From positions 1 through 36,902 of the forward strand of contig VGWF01000036.1 in assembly GCA_016873715.1 (NCBI GenBank): DNA of 36,902 nt. Reading direction: 5' to 3'. This document shows, piece by piece, positions 1 through 7,841 of this stretch. The stretch is from Lentisphaerota bacterium. GTDB lineage: Bacteria; Verrucomicrobiota; Kiritimatiellia; PWTM01. Under the pieces are notes generated by a model that saw only the letters and a list, made by a program, of their open reading frames with translations, made no database searches and had not been told where the DNA came from. Numbering within the stretch: the stretch's first letter is position 1; every line of letters starts with the position of its first letter. The position numbers were made by a program, and so were the translations under genes.

Positions 1-1
1 C

Positions 2-1336
2 CCCCGCTCGATCGGCGATTGGACCACCCGGATGCCGGGGCGGGGGCCCGCGAACGCCGCCGGCAAGTTCTCCGTCGCCTACGCGAACCTGCACCGCTTC
101 GTGCGGCGCCCGGGCATCGAGAGCGACATCCACCTGTTCGTTCCGATGGAGTGGCACGCGGACACCACCGAACTGGTCGCGATGCTCCGGAAGGGCCACC
201 ACGGCGTGCGCCTGGACGACGAGGCGTGGGACCGGCTGGTCACGTGGATCGATCTCAACGCGCCCTTCCACGGACGGTGGCAGTCGATCGTCGGCTGCGA
301 GACCGCTTGCGCGAAGGAGGAGACGCGCGCCCGGAGGCGGGAGCTTTACGCGGGCCTGTCGGAAAACCACGAGGCGATCGATCTGCCCCCGGTCCGGATC
401 CGAGCCCTCGACCGGGCCGCCGCGCCGCGCCCCGAGGGCGAGACCGCGTGCGCGGGATGGCCCTTCGCCCCGTCCAGCCGGCCGTCCGCGCCCGCGGCGC
501 CGCTGGATCTCGGCGAGGGGGTTTCGCTCGACCTCGTGGCGGTGCCGGGCGGCGCGTTCCTGATGGGGTCGAGGGACGGATTCCCCGACGAGGCCCCCGT
601 GACGCGGGTGGAGGTGAAGCCGTTCACGATCGGGCGGATCGAGGTCACGAACCGCCAGTTCCGCCGCTTCCGCGCGGGGCACGACAGCCGGCGCGAGTCG
701 CGGCACGGCTACCAGTTCGGCGTGACGGGATACGACGTCAACGGGGACGACCTCCCGGTCGTGCGCGTGTCCTGGCTCGAGGCCGTGGCGTTCTGCGAGT
801 GGCTGTCGAAGCAAACCGGCCGGACGGTCCGCCTGCCGACCGAGGCGCAGTGGGAATGGGCCGCGCGGGCGGGGTCGGACCGGCCGTTCTGGTGGGGAGG
901 GCTGGAGGCGGACTTCGCCCCCCATGCCAACCTGGCGGACGTGACGCTGGCCGACTTCTCCGGAGACCCTTACGAGCAGGACCGCGTCAAGGCGCGGCAC
1001 GGCAACCCGGAGAACATCTACGACAACTGGATTCCGCAGATCCCCGGCGTGAACGACGGCGGGTTCCTGACCGAGGCGTCGGGCCGGTGGACGCCGAACC
1101 CGTGGGGCGTGAGCGACCTTCACGGCAACGCCGCGGAGTGGACGCGCTCGAAGGAGGCCGCCTATCCGTACCGCGACGACGACGGACGCAACGCGCCGGG
1201 CGGCGGCGGCTGCCGCATCGTCCGCGGCGGCTCGTGGTACGACCGCCCGAAACACGCGACCGCCTCCTTCCGACGCGCCTACCGGCCGTATCAGCAAGTG
1301 TACAACGTCGGGTTCCGCGTGATCGTGGAAGACTGA
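2..1336 (+). CDS. SUMF1/FGE-like protein with HZS-alpha-type N-terminal domain (5' partial)
   Basis: The reading frame is open to the left edge, so the true start lies outside the window and the first internal ATG (32) is probably not it. The first ~80 visible residues (YANLHRFVRRPG, PMEWHADTTELV, KGHHGV, WDRLVTWIDLNAPFHG) look like the end of the hydrazine-synthase-alpha-like domain that many PVC proteins carry before a SUMF1 domain. From about residue 165 of the ATG-32 frame a complete SUMF1/EgtB/PvdO fold follows, with VPGGAFLMGS, IEVTNRQFRRF, LPTEAQWEWA, HGNAAEWTRS, VRGGSWYDRP and the closing NVGFRV. The catalytic cysteines of true formylglycine-generating enzyme are not obvious, so sulfatase activation should not be assumed. 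A secreted binding or non-haem-iron-like role is possible. Family assignment is confident; function is open. Confidence 0.85.
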   Translation, partial: PRSIGDWTTRMPGRGPANAAGKFSVAYANLHRFVRRPGIESDIHLFVPMEWHADTTELVAMLRKGHHGVRLDDEAWDRLVTWIDLNAPFHGRWQSIVGCETACAKEETRARRRELYAGLSENHEAIDLPPVRIRALDRAAAPRPEGETACAGWPFAPSSRPSAPAAPLDLGEGVSLDLVAVPGGAFLMGSRDGFPDEAPVTRVEVKPFTIGRIEVTNRQFRRFRAGHDSRRESRHGYQFGVTGYDVNGDDLPVVRVSWLEAVAFCEWLSKQTGRTVRLPTEAQWEWAARAGSDRPFWWGGLEADFAPHANLADVTLADFSGDPYEQDRVKARHGNPENIYDNWIPQIPGVNDGGFLTEASGRWTPNPWGVSDLHGNAAEWTRSKEAAYPYRDDDGRNAPGGGGCRIVRGGSWYDRPKHATASFRRAYRPYQQVYNVGFRVIVED

Positions 1337-1404
1337 CGGCGGGCGTCGGAGACCCCCTGCCGGGCGGGAGTGCCTGCCCCGTCACCGCGCCGTTGCCGAA
1401 GGGG

Positions 1405-1465
1405 CGGGCTGCGGCGAGACCGGGCCTCGCGTTCCGCGAGCCGTCCCCCGGTCCCGCGCAGCCCG
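1405..1465. repeat. Long imperfect stem-loop between the SUMF1 gene and the radical SAM gene
   Basis: Three nested inverted segments stack into one structure: CGGGCTGCG (1405-1413) with CGCAGCCCG (1457-1465), ACCGGG (1419-1424) with CCCGGT (1447-1452), and CTCGCG (1426-1431) with CGCGAG (1435-1440) around a 3-nt loop. All three arms pair exactly; short unpaired stretches separate them. No U-run follows, so it is not a standard intrinsic terminator. It could be a transcript-stabilising or attenuating structure or a REP-like palindromic repeat. Confidence 0.6.
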
Positions 1466-1484
1466 GCCCTCCAGCACTCCCGGG

Positions 1485-1519
1485 GTTGGGTTTCGGTCGG
1501 TGGCTGTTGGTGTTGTTGT
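1485..1519 (-). repeat. Short 7-bp periodic repeat, inverted copy, in the leader of the radical SAM gene
   Basis: Read on the plus strand, the bases fall into heptamers such as GTTGGGT, TTCGGTC, GGTGGCT, GTTGGTG and TTGTTGT. On the minus strand they resemble the CAACANC heptamers found inside the downstream gene at 1976-2038. The 12-mer GTTGGGTTTCGG at 1485-1496 is the exact reverse complement of 1982-1993. The block ends about 35 bp before the chosen ATG. Confidence 0.55.
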
Positions 1520-1553
1520 CGGGCGGCCTTCTCAGGCATCATGCGCCGCCGGA

Positions 1554-2804
1554 ATGAAGCCGGATTCCAACGATACGTGGCTCGCGCAGCTGCGCCGCCG
1601 CCTCCGCAGCCCGGAGGAACTGGCGGCGTACCTCGGCGATCGCGCGCTGCCGTCAGGGGCGGCCGTTGCGGGCGCCTGCGAGGCCTGGCCGATGGCGGTG
1701 ACGCCGTACTATGCGTCGCTGATCCGGCGGTGTGCTTCCTCCGATCCGATCCGCCGCCTCTGCGCGGCCGACCCGGCGGAGCTCTCGGGCGGCGACCTCG
1801 ACCCCGACCCGTTCGACGAGGCCGGGCACATGCCGGTCTCCGGCCTCATCCGCCGGTACCGCGACCGCGCCGCGCTGATCGCGACCCGCGAATGCGCCGT
1901 CCTCTGCCGCCACTGCACGCGGAGGAACGAGCTGCGCTCGTTGAACACCGAACATCGAAAGGCGGGCGGCGGAGCCAACAGCCGAAACCCAACACCCAAC
2001 AACCAACATCCAACAGCCAACAGCCAAGAGGCAACGGCGGATGGTAGAGCGGCGGTGGCGGGCGCTTCGGGTTCAGGCCGCAGCTTGAAACTCGAAACGT
2101 GGAGCTTGGAACTCCCGCCCGTCCTCGCCTGGCTCCGCCGCCACCCGGAGGTCCGCGAGATCCTCGTCACGGGAGGCGATCCGCTCGTGCTTTCGACGGC
2201 GCGCCTCGACGCCATCCTGCGCGCGCTCCGGTCGGTGCCTACGATCGAGATCCTCCGCATCGGCACGCGCGTGCCGGTCGTCCTGCCGCAGCGCATCACG
2301 CGCGGCCTCTGCGCGATGCTCCGGCGCCATCATCCCGTCTGGCTGAACACCCACTTCAACCATCCGGCCGAGCTGACGCCCGAGGCGGCGCGCGCCTGCG
2401 AACGCCTTGCCGACGCCGGCATCCCGGTCGGGAACCAGGCCGTCCTCCTGCGCGGCGTCAACGATTCGGTCGACACCCTGGAGGCCCTCTTCCGCGGCCT
2501 CGTGCGGATGCGCGTGCGCCCGTACTACCTGCTGCAGTGCGATCCGGTCCGCGGCACCGCCCACTTCCGCGTCCCCCTGCGGCGCGCGCTGGGGATCGTC
2601 GACGAACTGCGCGCGCGCCTGACCGGCCTGGCCGTGCCGACCTTCGTCGTCGACACGCCGGGAACCGCAGGCAAGATCCCCCTGCTGCCGACCGCGGTCG
2701 TTCGCTGGACCCGCACCGGGGCGATCCTCCGGGGGCCCCGCGGCCGCCGGGTCGAGTACCGCGAGCCGGCCGCGTCGTCCAAGCCTTGGAAGCGCGTTCG
2801 CTGA
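1554..2804 (+). CDS. kamA: Lysine 2,3-aminomutase-like (KamA family) radical SAM/PLP protein with repeat-derived insertion
   Basis: Predicted 416-residue radical SAM, PLP-dependent aminomutase. The [4Fe-4S]/SAM motif is C114-x3-C118-x2-C121 (CAVLCRHC). VTGGDPL, IGTRVPVVLPQRIT and VWLNTHFNHP follow the KamA pattern. Lys374 in the PGTAGKIP segment is the expected PLP lysine. The two Asp positions that recognise the lysine side-chain amine in clostridial enzyme are kept (RGVND, QCDPVRG), favouring lysine over the EpmB substrate; this is inferred. Directly after CRHCTRRNE, residues ~126-186 do not look like the family and are encoded by short-period repeat DNA, yet the frame stays open and the rest of the enzyme is intact. 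ATG 1554 is chosen because an in-frame GTG at 1500 lies inside the leader repeat. The Shine-Dalgarno is weak. The last residues (SSKPWKR) are encoded by a small palindrome. Confidence 0.88.
   Translation: MKPDSNDTWLAQLRRRLRSPEELAAYLGDRALPSGAAVAGACEAWPMAVTPYYASLIRRCASSDPIRRLCAADPAELSGGDLDPDPFDEAGHMPVSGLIRRYRDRAALIATRECAVLCRHCTRRNELRSLNTEHRKAGGGANSRNPTPNNQHPTANSQEATADGRAAVAGASGSGRSLKLETWSLELPPVLAWLRRHPEVREILVTGGDPLVLSTARLDAILRALRSVPTIEILRIGTRVPVVLPQRITRGLCAMLRRHHPVWLNTHFNHPAELTPEAARACERLADAGIPVGNQAVLLRGVNDSVDTLEALFRGLVRMRVRPYYLLQCDPVRGTAHFRVPLRRALGIVDELRARLTGLAVPTFVVDTPGTAGKIPLLPTAVVRWTRTGAILRGPRGRRVEYREPAASSKPWKRVR
1941..1961 (+). repeat. 7-bp periodic repeat, module A (TTGAACA-type)
   Basis: Three consecutive heptamers TTGAACA, CCGAACA and TCGAAAG start the foreign-looking stretch inside the radical SAM gene, 15 bp after the codons for CRHCTRRNE. 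It shares the 7-bp period with modules B and C but has its own unit sequence. Confidence 0.6.
1976..2038 (+). repeat. 7-bp tandem repeat, module B (CAACANC x9)
   Basis: Nine contiguous heptamers, seven of them variants of CAACANC (for example CAACAGC, CAACACC, CAACAAC, CAACATC), lie head to tail. Seven is not a multiple of three, so each unit is read in a different phase. Nine units make 63 bp, which keeps the host frame. The encoded stretch is Asn/Pro/Gln/Thr-rich and low in complexity. Confidence 0.85.
2084..2111 (+). repeat. 7-bp periodic repeat, module C (CTTGAAA-type)
   Basis: Four heptamers CTTGAAA, CTCGAAA, CGTGGAG and CTTGGAA end the inserted block just before the family sequence resumes with LPPVLAWLRRHPEV. 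The spacing unit is again 7 bp although the sequence differs from modules A and B. Confidence 0.6.
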
Positions 2805-2822
2805 GTCCGTCCAAGGATTGGA
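2778..2822. repeat. Pair of TCCAA-N3-TTGGA palindromes around the radical SAM stop codon
   Basis: Two 13-bp palindromes, TCCAAGCCTTGGA (2778-2790, inside the last codons) and TCCAAGGATTGGA (2810-2822, after the stop), share identical 5-bp arms and differ only in the 3-bp centre. The stop codon TGA (2802-2804) lies between them. A cruciform, a weak terminator or a short mobile palindrome are all possible. Confidence 0.6.
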
Positions 2823-2952
2823 AACCCGCGGCGTCCGGTTCCTCCTGTTCGCCCCGGGGCGCGTCGCGTAGGATGGGCGCGACGACGGCCGGGCCGCGAC
2901 CCCGCGGGAGGACGGCGGGCCGGCGGTGCGCGACCTGTGTGGAGGACGACCC

Positions 2953-3891
2953 ATGATGCGGATCCGGACCTGGACGTGGATGTTGCTCCTTGTCGGTTCT
3001 GCGGCGGCTGCGCCTGCGCCGCGCGGGCAGGGGCGCGGCGGTCTCGCCTACCCGCCCGATCTGCCCGGGGCGCGGGCGGAGGTCTACAAGACGGTCGGCG
3101 ACGTGAAGCTGTCCGTCTGGATCCACGAACCGGCGGGCCATCGCGCCGGGGATCGCAAGCCCGCGATCGTCTTCTTCTTCGGAGGCGGGTGGGCGAACGG
3201 CTCGCCGGCTCAGTTCGCCGAGCAGTGCCGTCATTTCGCGTCGCGGGGAATGGTTGCGATGACGGCCGACTACCGCGTGGCCACGCGCCACCAGGCGAAG
3301 GTCGTCGACTGCATCCGCGACGCGAAGTCGGCCATGCGGTGGGTTCGCGCGAACGCCGACCGGCTCGGCATCGATCCGGCCCGGATCGCGGCCGGCGGCG
3401 GGTCGGCCGGGGGACACCTGGCGGCGTGCATGGGCGTGCTTCCGGGGTTTGACGAGCCGGGCGAGGACGCCACGGTGTCCGGCCGCGCCGACGCGATGGT
3501 GCTCTTCAATCCCGCGATGGCCCTGGCGCCGATCGACGGCATCACGACGGACCGCGACCTGTCGGCCTTGGCGGAACGCATCGGCGCGGAGCCGTCGACC
3601 GTCTCGCCGGCCCATCACGTCGGCAAGGGCGCCCCGCCGTGCATCATGTTCTTCGGAACGAAAGACGCGCTTCTCCCCGGCGCCGAGGCCTTCCGCAAGC
3701 GCGCTCGGGAGGCCGGCGGACGGTGCGAGATCGTCACGTACGAGGGCCAGGCCCACGGCTTCTTCAACCACGGTCGCGGCGGGGACGAGTATTTCAAGAA
3801 GACCCTCGCGGAGGCGGACCGCTTCCTCGTGTCGCTCGGATGGCTCAAGGACCCGGCGGCAGGGATCGACGGAAAGGGCGGTGGACAATGA
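2953..3891 (+). CDS. Secreted alpha/beta hydrolase (acetyl-esterase / BD-FAE-like)
   Basis: 312-residue alpha/beta hydrolase, probably a carboxyl or carbohydrate esterase. Residues 1-20 form a signal peptide (basic MMRIR, then a hydrophobic run ending in AAAA). The nucleophile elbow is GGGSAGGH with Ser151. Asp238 (FGTKDAL) and His268 (GQAHGFF) complete the triad, and FFFGGGW near 75-80 is the oxyanion region. This layout fits the hormone-sensitive-lipase/BD-FAE group active on acylated plant or algal glycans; the substrate is inferred. The start is fixed by GGAGGA seven bases upstream of ATG 2953; the next codon is also ATG. The stop overlaps the next start (ATGA), implying translational coupling with the paralogous hydrolase downstream. 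Confidence 0.85.
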   Translation: MMRIRTWTWMLLLVGSAAAAPAPRGQGRGGLAYPPDLPGARAEVYKTVGDVKLSVWIHEPAGHRAGDRKPAIVFFFGGGWANGSPAQFAEQCRHFASRGMVAMTADYRVATRHQAKVVDCIRDAKSAMRWVRANADRLGIDPARIAAGGGSAGGHLAACMGVLPGFDEPGEDATVSGRADAMVLFNPAMALAPIDGITTDRDLSALAERIGAEPSTVSPAHHVGKGAPPCIMFFGTKDALLPGAEAFRKRAREAGGRCEIVTYEGQAHGFFNHGRGGDEYFKKTLAEADRFLVSLGWLKDPAAGIDGKGGGQ

Positions 3892-4829
3892 CCCGCGGGT
3901 GTCACCGTGTGCGACAGGCGGCGGCGGCATTCGTCCTGGCGGCGGGGTGGGGGGCGGCCGCCGAGCCGGCGTTCGAGCGGACGGAGGACGTCATCTACGG
4001 CCGCAAGTACGGAACGGCGCTGACGCTCGATGTCTTCCGGCCGAAGGGGCCCGCGAACGGCGTGGGCATCGTCCAGGTGGTCAGCGGGGGATGGTTCTCG
4101 TCGCACGAGATGGCCGGCGTCGCCACGCGCATGGCTCCGCTGTTCGAGCGGGGCTACACGGTTTTCGCGGTGGTCCACGGCAGCCAGCCGAAGTTCGCGA
4201 TCCCGGAGATCCTCGAGGACATGCACCGCGCGGTCCGCTTCATCCGGGTTCACGCTCGCGAGTACGGGGTGGATCCGGACCGTCTCGGGATCACGGGCGG
4301 TTCCGCGGGCGGACACCTGTCCTTGATGATGGGCACCTGCGGCGCCGAGGGCGATCCGAAGGCGAAGGACCCGGTGGACCGCGAGTCCAGTCGCGTCCAG
4401 GCGGTGGCGTGCTTCTATCCGCCCACGGACTTCCTGAACTTCGGCAAGCCGGGCGAGGATGCGATCGGCCGCGGGATCCTCGCGAGCTTCGCCGGCGCCT
4501 TCGACTTCCGGGAACTCGATCCGGGGTCGCGCAAGCTCGTGCCGGTCACGAACGAGGCGCGCATCGTCGAGATCGGGCGGCAGGTCTCGCCCATCACTCA
4601 CGTCCGTGCGTCCTCCGCGCCGACGCTGATCATCCACGGGGACGCCGATCCCCACGTGCCGATCCAGCAGGCAGAGATCTTCGTCGCGAAGATGAAGGAG
4701 GCCGGCGTCGACGCGAAGCTCGTCGTCAAGCCGGGCGCCAAGCATGGCTGGCCGGACATGGACAAGGATATGGAGCAGATCGCCGACTGGTTCGATGCCC
4801 ACCTCAAGCCGGCCCGGGCCGCGAAGTAG
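3888..4829 (+). CDS. Secreted alpha/beta hydrolase, prolyl-oligopeptidase (S9)-like esterase
   Basis: 313-residue second hydrolase of the cluster, starting inside the stop of the first (ATGA, 3888-3891). An N-terminal hydrophobic segment (about 10-25) ending in AAAEP suggests export. The catalytic elbow is GITGGSAGGH with Ser139. The HGxxDxxVP signature gives Asp254, and His286 sits in AKHGWPD. The core resembles the peptidase S9/dienelactone-hydrolase type of esterase, here more likely acting on carbohydrate esters than on peptides (inference). It shares the overall plan with its upstream neighbour but the two differ clearly in sequence, so they are probably complementary rather than redundant. 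The FAD oxidoreductase gene starts 13 bp downstream. Confidence 0.85.
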   Translation: MTRGCHRVRQAAAAFVLAAGWGAAAEPAFERTEDVIYGRKYGTALTLDVFRPKGPANGVGIVQVVSGGWFSSHEMAGVATRMAPLFERGYTVFAVVHGSQPKFAIPEILEDMHRAVRFIRVHAREYGVDPDRLGITGGSAGGHLSLMMGTCGAEGDPKAKDPVDRESSRVQAVACFYPPTDFLNFGKPGEDAIGRGILASFAGAFDFRELDPGSRKLVPVTNEARIVEIGRQVSPITHVRASSAPTLIIHGDADPHVPIQQAEIFVAKMKEAGVDAKLVVKPGAKHGWPDMDKDMEQIADWFDAHLKPARAAK

Positions 4830-4842
4830 CGCGAGGTTCCCC

Positions 4843-6789
4843 ATGAGCCGGCACCCCGTCATCACGCGACGAACGTTCCTCGGCCGGGCGGTCTCGGGCG
4901 CCACGGCCCTGGCCGTGGGCCGGATTCCGGCCGGCGCGGCGGCGGCCCCGGCGGAGGGGGCCTGTGACGTCCTGGTCTACGGCGCGACCCCCGGCGGCAT
5001 TGCGGCGGCGGTTGCGGCTGCGCGGTCGGGGCGGACCGTCATCCTCGCGGCCCACGAGGACCACATCGGCGGGATCGTCTCGAACGGGCTGACGAACGCC
5101 GATATCGGGAAGAAGCAGGCGGTCGGCGGGCTCTTCCACGAGTTCACGCGGCGCGTGGTCGCGTACTACGAGGCGTTCGACCGCGACGATCCCGCGAAGC
5201 CGAACGTGAAGCTGTGCCGGAACGGCTACTGGTACGAGGCGTCCGTCGCCGAGCGGGTCTTCCGGGAGATGCTCGACGGCGAGGGCGGGCGCATCCGTCT
5301 CCTGCTGGGGCATGAATTGCGGGCGGCGGTGGTCGTGGCCGGCCGGTTGTCGGCCGCGGTCTTCGCGGACGCCGCATCGCCGGGCCGTCCGCTCCGGATC
5401 GCGGCGGCGGCGTTCGTCGATGCGACCTACGAGGGCGATCTCGCCGCGATGGCGGGCGCGCCGTACCGGGTCGGGCGCGAGAGCCGAGACGAGTACGGCG
5501 AGCCGCACGCGGGGCGGATCTACACGCGGTTCGGGACCCGCGAGCCGCTCGAGGGCTCGACGGGCGTGGCGGACGATGCGATCCAGGGGTTCTGCTTCCG
5601 GTTCCACGTCACGAAGGACCCCGCCCGGCGCGTTCCGATCGCGAAGCCCGCCGCGTTCAACCGCGACGATTACCGCCACGTGCTGGAGGACCTGGCGTCC
5701 GGCCGCGCGAGCTTCCGGGACGTCGTGCAGGTCTACCCGATGCCCAACGGCAAGTTCGAGACGAACAGCAACCACCCGCACCCGGTGCGCCGCGTGCCGT
5801 CGGAGTCGTTCGACCTCGCCGAGGAGAACTGGGGATGGCCCGAGGCCACGCCGGCCGCCCGGCGGCGGATCTACGAACGCTACCTCGCTCACAACACCGG
5901 CCTGATGTGGCTGCTCCAGAACGATCCCGCGGTGCCGGAGGCGGTCCGCACCGAGGCCGCGGCCTACGGCTGGCCGCGCGACGAGTGGGCCGGCAACGGC
6001 CACGTGCCGCGGCAGGTCTACGTGCGGCAGGGCCGGCGGATCCTCGGCGACCACGTGCTGACGCAGCGCGACGGCGATCCCGATCCGGCGCTCGAGCGGA
6101 CGCCGGTTCGTCGCGACTCGATCGGCATCCTCGAGTTCGCGTTCGATTCCCACGGCTGCCACAAGTACGACCCGGCGCACCCCGGCGTCCGCGAGGGCTA
6201 CATCTACATCGAGCATCCGCCGCTCCAGGTGCCCTACGGCGTGATCGTCCCGCGCGGGGTGGACGGCCTCCTCGTGCCGGTCGCGTGCTCCTGCAGCCAC
6301 GTCGGCTACAACGCGCTGCGGATGGAACCCGTCTTCATGGCCCTCGGCGAGGCCGCCGGCATCGCGGCGCACGTGGCGATCGCGCGCGGCACGACGGTGC
6401 GCGCCGTGCCGGTCGCCGAGGTGCAGGGGATCCTGGTGTCGCGGCGGGGCGTCATCACGTTCTACTCCGACCTGCCGTTCGACCACCCCCGCTTCGCGGC
6501 GCTCCAGTGGCTCGGCGCGCGCGGGCTGAATCCACGCTACGACGCGACGCCGGACCTGGCGATGACCCGCCGCCACGGCTGGACCAAGCTCGCCCGCATC
6601 CTGGCCGCGGAGGGGCGCGCGTGGACTCCGCCGTCGGACCGCCCCGAGGCCCCGCTCACCGCCGCGGACCTCGACGCCTGGCTGCGTGCCGCGGGCATGG
6701 CCGTTCCCGCCGGTCCGGCCGACCCCGCGACGCTGGCCGGGTTCGCGGAGCGCGTCTTCGCGGCGATGGGCGTGGCGATGGGCGCTTGA
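4843..6789 (+). CDS. Tat-exported FAD-dependent oxidoreductase (FAD_oxidored / xanthan-lyase-associated type)
   Basis: 648 residues. The N-terminus ITRRTFLGRA followed by a hydrophobic stretch and AGAAAAPA is a twin-arginine signal. The dinucleotide-binding motif VYGATPGGIAAAVAAARSGR (45-64) and the HIGGIVSNGLTNADIG segment place it in the FAD_oxidored family common in Planctomycetes, Verrucomicrobia and relatives, where it often neighbours sulfatases and glycosidases. A late segment (LMVPVACSCSHVGYNALRMEPVF-like) matches the second FAD-contacting region. The substrate is unknown; sugar oxidation is a guess from context. ATG 4843 follows GCGAGG. The gene is 13 bp after the second hydrolase, so the three probably form one transcript for extracytoplasmic breakdown of an acylated substrate. 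Confidence 0.83.
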   Translation: MSRHPVITRRTFLGRAVSGATALAVGRIPAGAAAAPAEGACDVLVYGATPGGIAAAVAAARSGRTVILAAHEDHIGGIVSNGLTNADIGKKQAVGGLFHEFTRRVVAYYEAFDRDDPAKPNVKLCRNGYWYEASVAERVFREMLDGEGGRIRLLLGHELRAAVVVAGRLSAAVFADAASPGRPLRIAAAAFVDATYEGDLAAMAGAPYRVGRESRDEYGEPHAGRIYTRFGTREPLEGSTGVADDAIQGFCFRFHVTKDPARRVPIAKPAAFNRDDYRHVLEDLASGRASFRDVVQVYPMPNGKFETNSNHPHPVRRVPSESFDLAEENWGWPEATPAARRRIYERYLAHNTGLMWLLQNDPAVPEAVRTEAAAYGWPRDEWAGNGHVPRQVYVRQGRRILGDHVLTQRDGDPDPALERTPVRRDSIGILEFAFDSHGCHKYDPAHPGVREGYIYIEHPPLQVPYGVIVPRGVDGLLVPVACSCSHVGYNALRMEPVFMALGEAAGIAAHVAIARGTTVRAVPVAEVQGILVSRRGVITFYSDLPFDHPRFAALQWLGARGLNPRYDATPDLAMTRRHGWTKLARILAAEGRAWTPPSDRPEAPLTAADLDAWLRAAGMAVPAGPADPATLAGFAERVFAAMGVAMGA

Positions 6790-6824
6790 ACCCGGCCGCC
6801 GCGTCCAGTATTTTCCTCTTGGCC

Positions 6825-7841
6825 ATGAAGGACAATCAGCAGAGCGGAAGCACGGTGATCCTCAGCGATCGCTGGCGCCTGGCGGCGCTGGATCGCGGCG
6901 AGTGGATGGGGCTCGGGCTGGCGGCCGTGGTGGTGGGCTTCCTCTTCGCGATGTTCCACTTCCTGGGCAACACCGTGGCCGAGGCCGGCGGCCGGTCGGC
7001 CTTCCTGTGGATGTACGCCCGCTGGCAGGACAAGATCTCGTTCGGCGGCGCGGACTACTCGCACGGCTTCATCATCCCGTTCGTCAGCCTCTGGGCGGTG
7101 TGGCACAAGCGGCACGACCTGATGTCCGCGCCCCGGTCGATCAACCCGTCGGGGCTGGCGCTGATCGTGGTGGCCCTGATCCTGCACTGGATCGGGGCGA
7201 AGATGCAGCAGACGCGCGTGTCGCTCGCGGCGCTGATCCTCCTCCTGTGGGCGTTCCCCCTGTATTTCTACGGCTGGCGGTTCGCCCGGCACCTGGTCTT
7301 CCCCGTGTCCTACCTGGTCTTCTGCATTCCGCTCAACTTCCTTGACGTCATCGCGTTTCCGCTCCGCATCTTCGCCACCAACGTCTCCGTGGCGGTGCTC
7401 CACGGCCTGAGCATCGACGTCGTCCAGGTGGGCTCGTCGATCCGTGCCTTCGACGCGATGGGCGCCGAGCGGTGGGGTGTGGACGTGGCCAATCCCTGCA
7501 GCGGCCTGCGCTCGCTTCTGGCCATGACGGCGCTCACCGCGGTCTACGCCTACGTGACGCAGCGCACGCTGCTGAAGCGGTGGGTCCTGTTCCTCAGCTC
7601 GATTCCGCTGGCCATCGCGGGCAACGTCGTCCGCATCATCTTCATCGGTCTGATCGCGGAATCCCTGGGCGAGCGCGTGGCGGTGGGCCTGGTCCACGAC
7701 TACTCCGGCTACGTGGTCTTCACCGTGGCCATCCTGCTCATGGTCAGCGTCGGTTCGGCGCTCAACACGGAGTTCCGGTGGCGATGGGTCGGGCTGGGAA
7801 GGCTGCCGGCCGGGCCGCCCCGGCAGGGGCCGCGGCCGTGA
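6825..7841 (+). CDS. Exosortase (exosortase/archaeosortase family transpeptidase)
   Basis: 338-residue polytopic membrane protein with about eight hydrophobic helices between residues 28 and 312. The exosortase triad is visible: Cys225 in VANPCSGLRSL, Arg270 in GNVVRI and His291 in VHDYSGY. Exosortases cleave C-terminal sorting signals (PEP-CTERM type) and hand proteins to the envelope or exopolysaccharide matrix. The EpsI-type partner starts at the overlapping GTGA, so the two are translationally coupled. No protein in this window has a recognisable PEP-CTERM tail, so the targets must be elsewhere. ATG 6825 gives the basic cytoplasmic start MKDNQQ; the Shine-Dalgarno is poor. Confidence 0.92.
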   Translation: MKDNQQSGSTVILSDRWRLAALDRGEWMGLGLAAVVVGFLFAMFHFLGNTVAEAGGRSAFLWMYARWQDKISFGGADYSHGFIIPFVSLWAVWHKRHDLMSAPRSINPSGLALIVVALILHWIGAKMQQTRVSLAALILLLWAFPLYFYGWRFARHLVFPVSYLVFCIPLNFLDVIAFPLRIFATNVSVAVLHGLSIDVVQVGSSIRAFDAMGAERWGVDVANPCSGLRSLLAMTALTAVYAYVTQRTLLKRWVLFLSSIPLAIAGNVVRIIFIGLIAESLGERVAVGLVHDYSGYVVFTVAILLMVSVGSALNTEFRWRWVGLGRLPAGPPRQGPRP

